Shown: piece by piece, positions 63,830-64,000 of the stretch
How the letters are laid out: every line of letters starts with the position of its first letter
Position numbering within the stretch: position 1 is the stretch's first letter
Source of the DNA: Tetradesmus obliquus
Taxonomy: Eukaryota > Chlorophyta > Chlorophyceae > Sphaeropleales > Scenedesmaceae
Direction of reading: 5' to 3'
Assembly (NCBI GenBank): GCA_030272155.1
Contig: CP126191.1
Coordinates: 6,098,501-6,162,500 of the forward strand
DNA length: 64,000 bases
Made by a program: the position numbers and the translations under genes
Notes under the pieces: generated by a model
What the model was told of the DNA's origin: nothing
What the model saw: the letters and a program-made list of their open reading frames with translations, nothing else
Databases searched by the model: none

Positions 63830-64000
63830 GCAGTGAGGCAGCTGCTGCAGTGAGGCAGCTGCGGGGGCTGCGCTGCAGTTGTGATGCATGTTGCTGTGCA
63901 GCACTGAGCCGTGAAGGCTGCTGCTGCAAGCACGTGGCAGTTGGCTGCTGGTGTGCGCTGCTGAATGCACAATGGGTACCGGGCAACCGGTTGCTGACAT

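Overview
The window is nuclear DNA of an intron-rich photosynthetic eukaryote, most likely a chlorophyte green alga. Genes on both strands are broken into short exons by introns of about 100-500 bp with GTGAG/GTGCG donors and TGCAG acceptors. There is no operon structure, and CAG/GCA repeats and Ala/Gln-rich linkers are abundant. A phylloquinone-pathway enzyme, a plastid-targeted-looking purine enzyme and a CASTOR/POLLUX-type channel point to a plastid-bearing cell. I rebuilt exon structures by hand from open frames, splice signals and family conservation. Most models close in frame from ATG to stop, but none has transcript support.

Layout: 1-1.1 kb, one orphan exon (+). 1.1-4.4 kb, NHL-propeller/BTB protein (-). 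4.8-7.3 kb, naphthoate synthase MenB with a peroxisomal PTS2 (-). 8.0-10.6 kb, GDP-L-fucose synthase (-), divergent from GDP-mannose 4,6-dehydratase (+, 11.0-13.7 kb). 15.4-19.5 kb, galactokinase A (-). 20.0-26.9 kb, CASTOR/POLLUX-like channel (+). 28.0-32.2 kb, TMEM214-like protein (+). 32.5-34.2 kb, UTP11 (+). 35.1-38.9 kb, galactokinase paralogue B (-). 39.2 kb, a 58-residue membrane protein (+), followed by a decayed LINE-type retroelement end. 41.5-46.4 kb, a giant BTB protein (-). 47.1-50.8 kb, a prolyl 4-hydroxylase fused to a Skp1-type GlcNAc-transferase (+). 51.2-53.7 kb, LRR protein (+). 54.0-56.8 kb, ICME-like esterase (+). 59.0-61.1 kb, AIR synthase PUR5 (-). 61.5-63.8 kb, PEX19 (+).

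Two themes stand out. The first is sugar and protein glycosylation. The two committed enzymes of GDP-L-fucose synthesis are a divergent pair, two galactokinase paralogues share a short near-identical tract, and one gene fuses the hydroxylase and GlcNAc-transferase that in Dictyostelium act successively on Skp1 for oxygen sensing. That pathway also uses GDP-fucose and UDP-galactose. The second is peroxisomes and prenylation: MenB with a PTS2, PEX19 ending in a CaaX box, and an isoprenylcysteine methylesterase homologue. Physical linkage in a eukaryote may be coincidence, so functional links are inference. Several neighbours are divergent with 0.35-0.7 kb between starts. I saw no tRNA, rRNA, CRISPR array or intact transposon.
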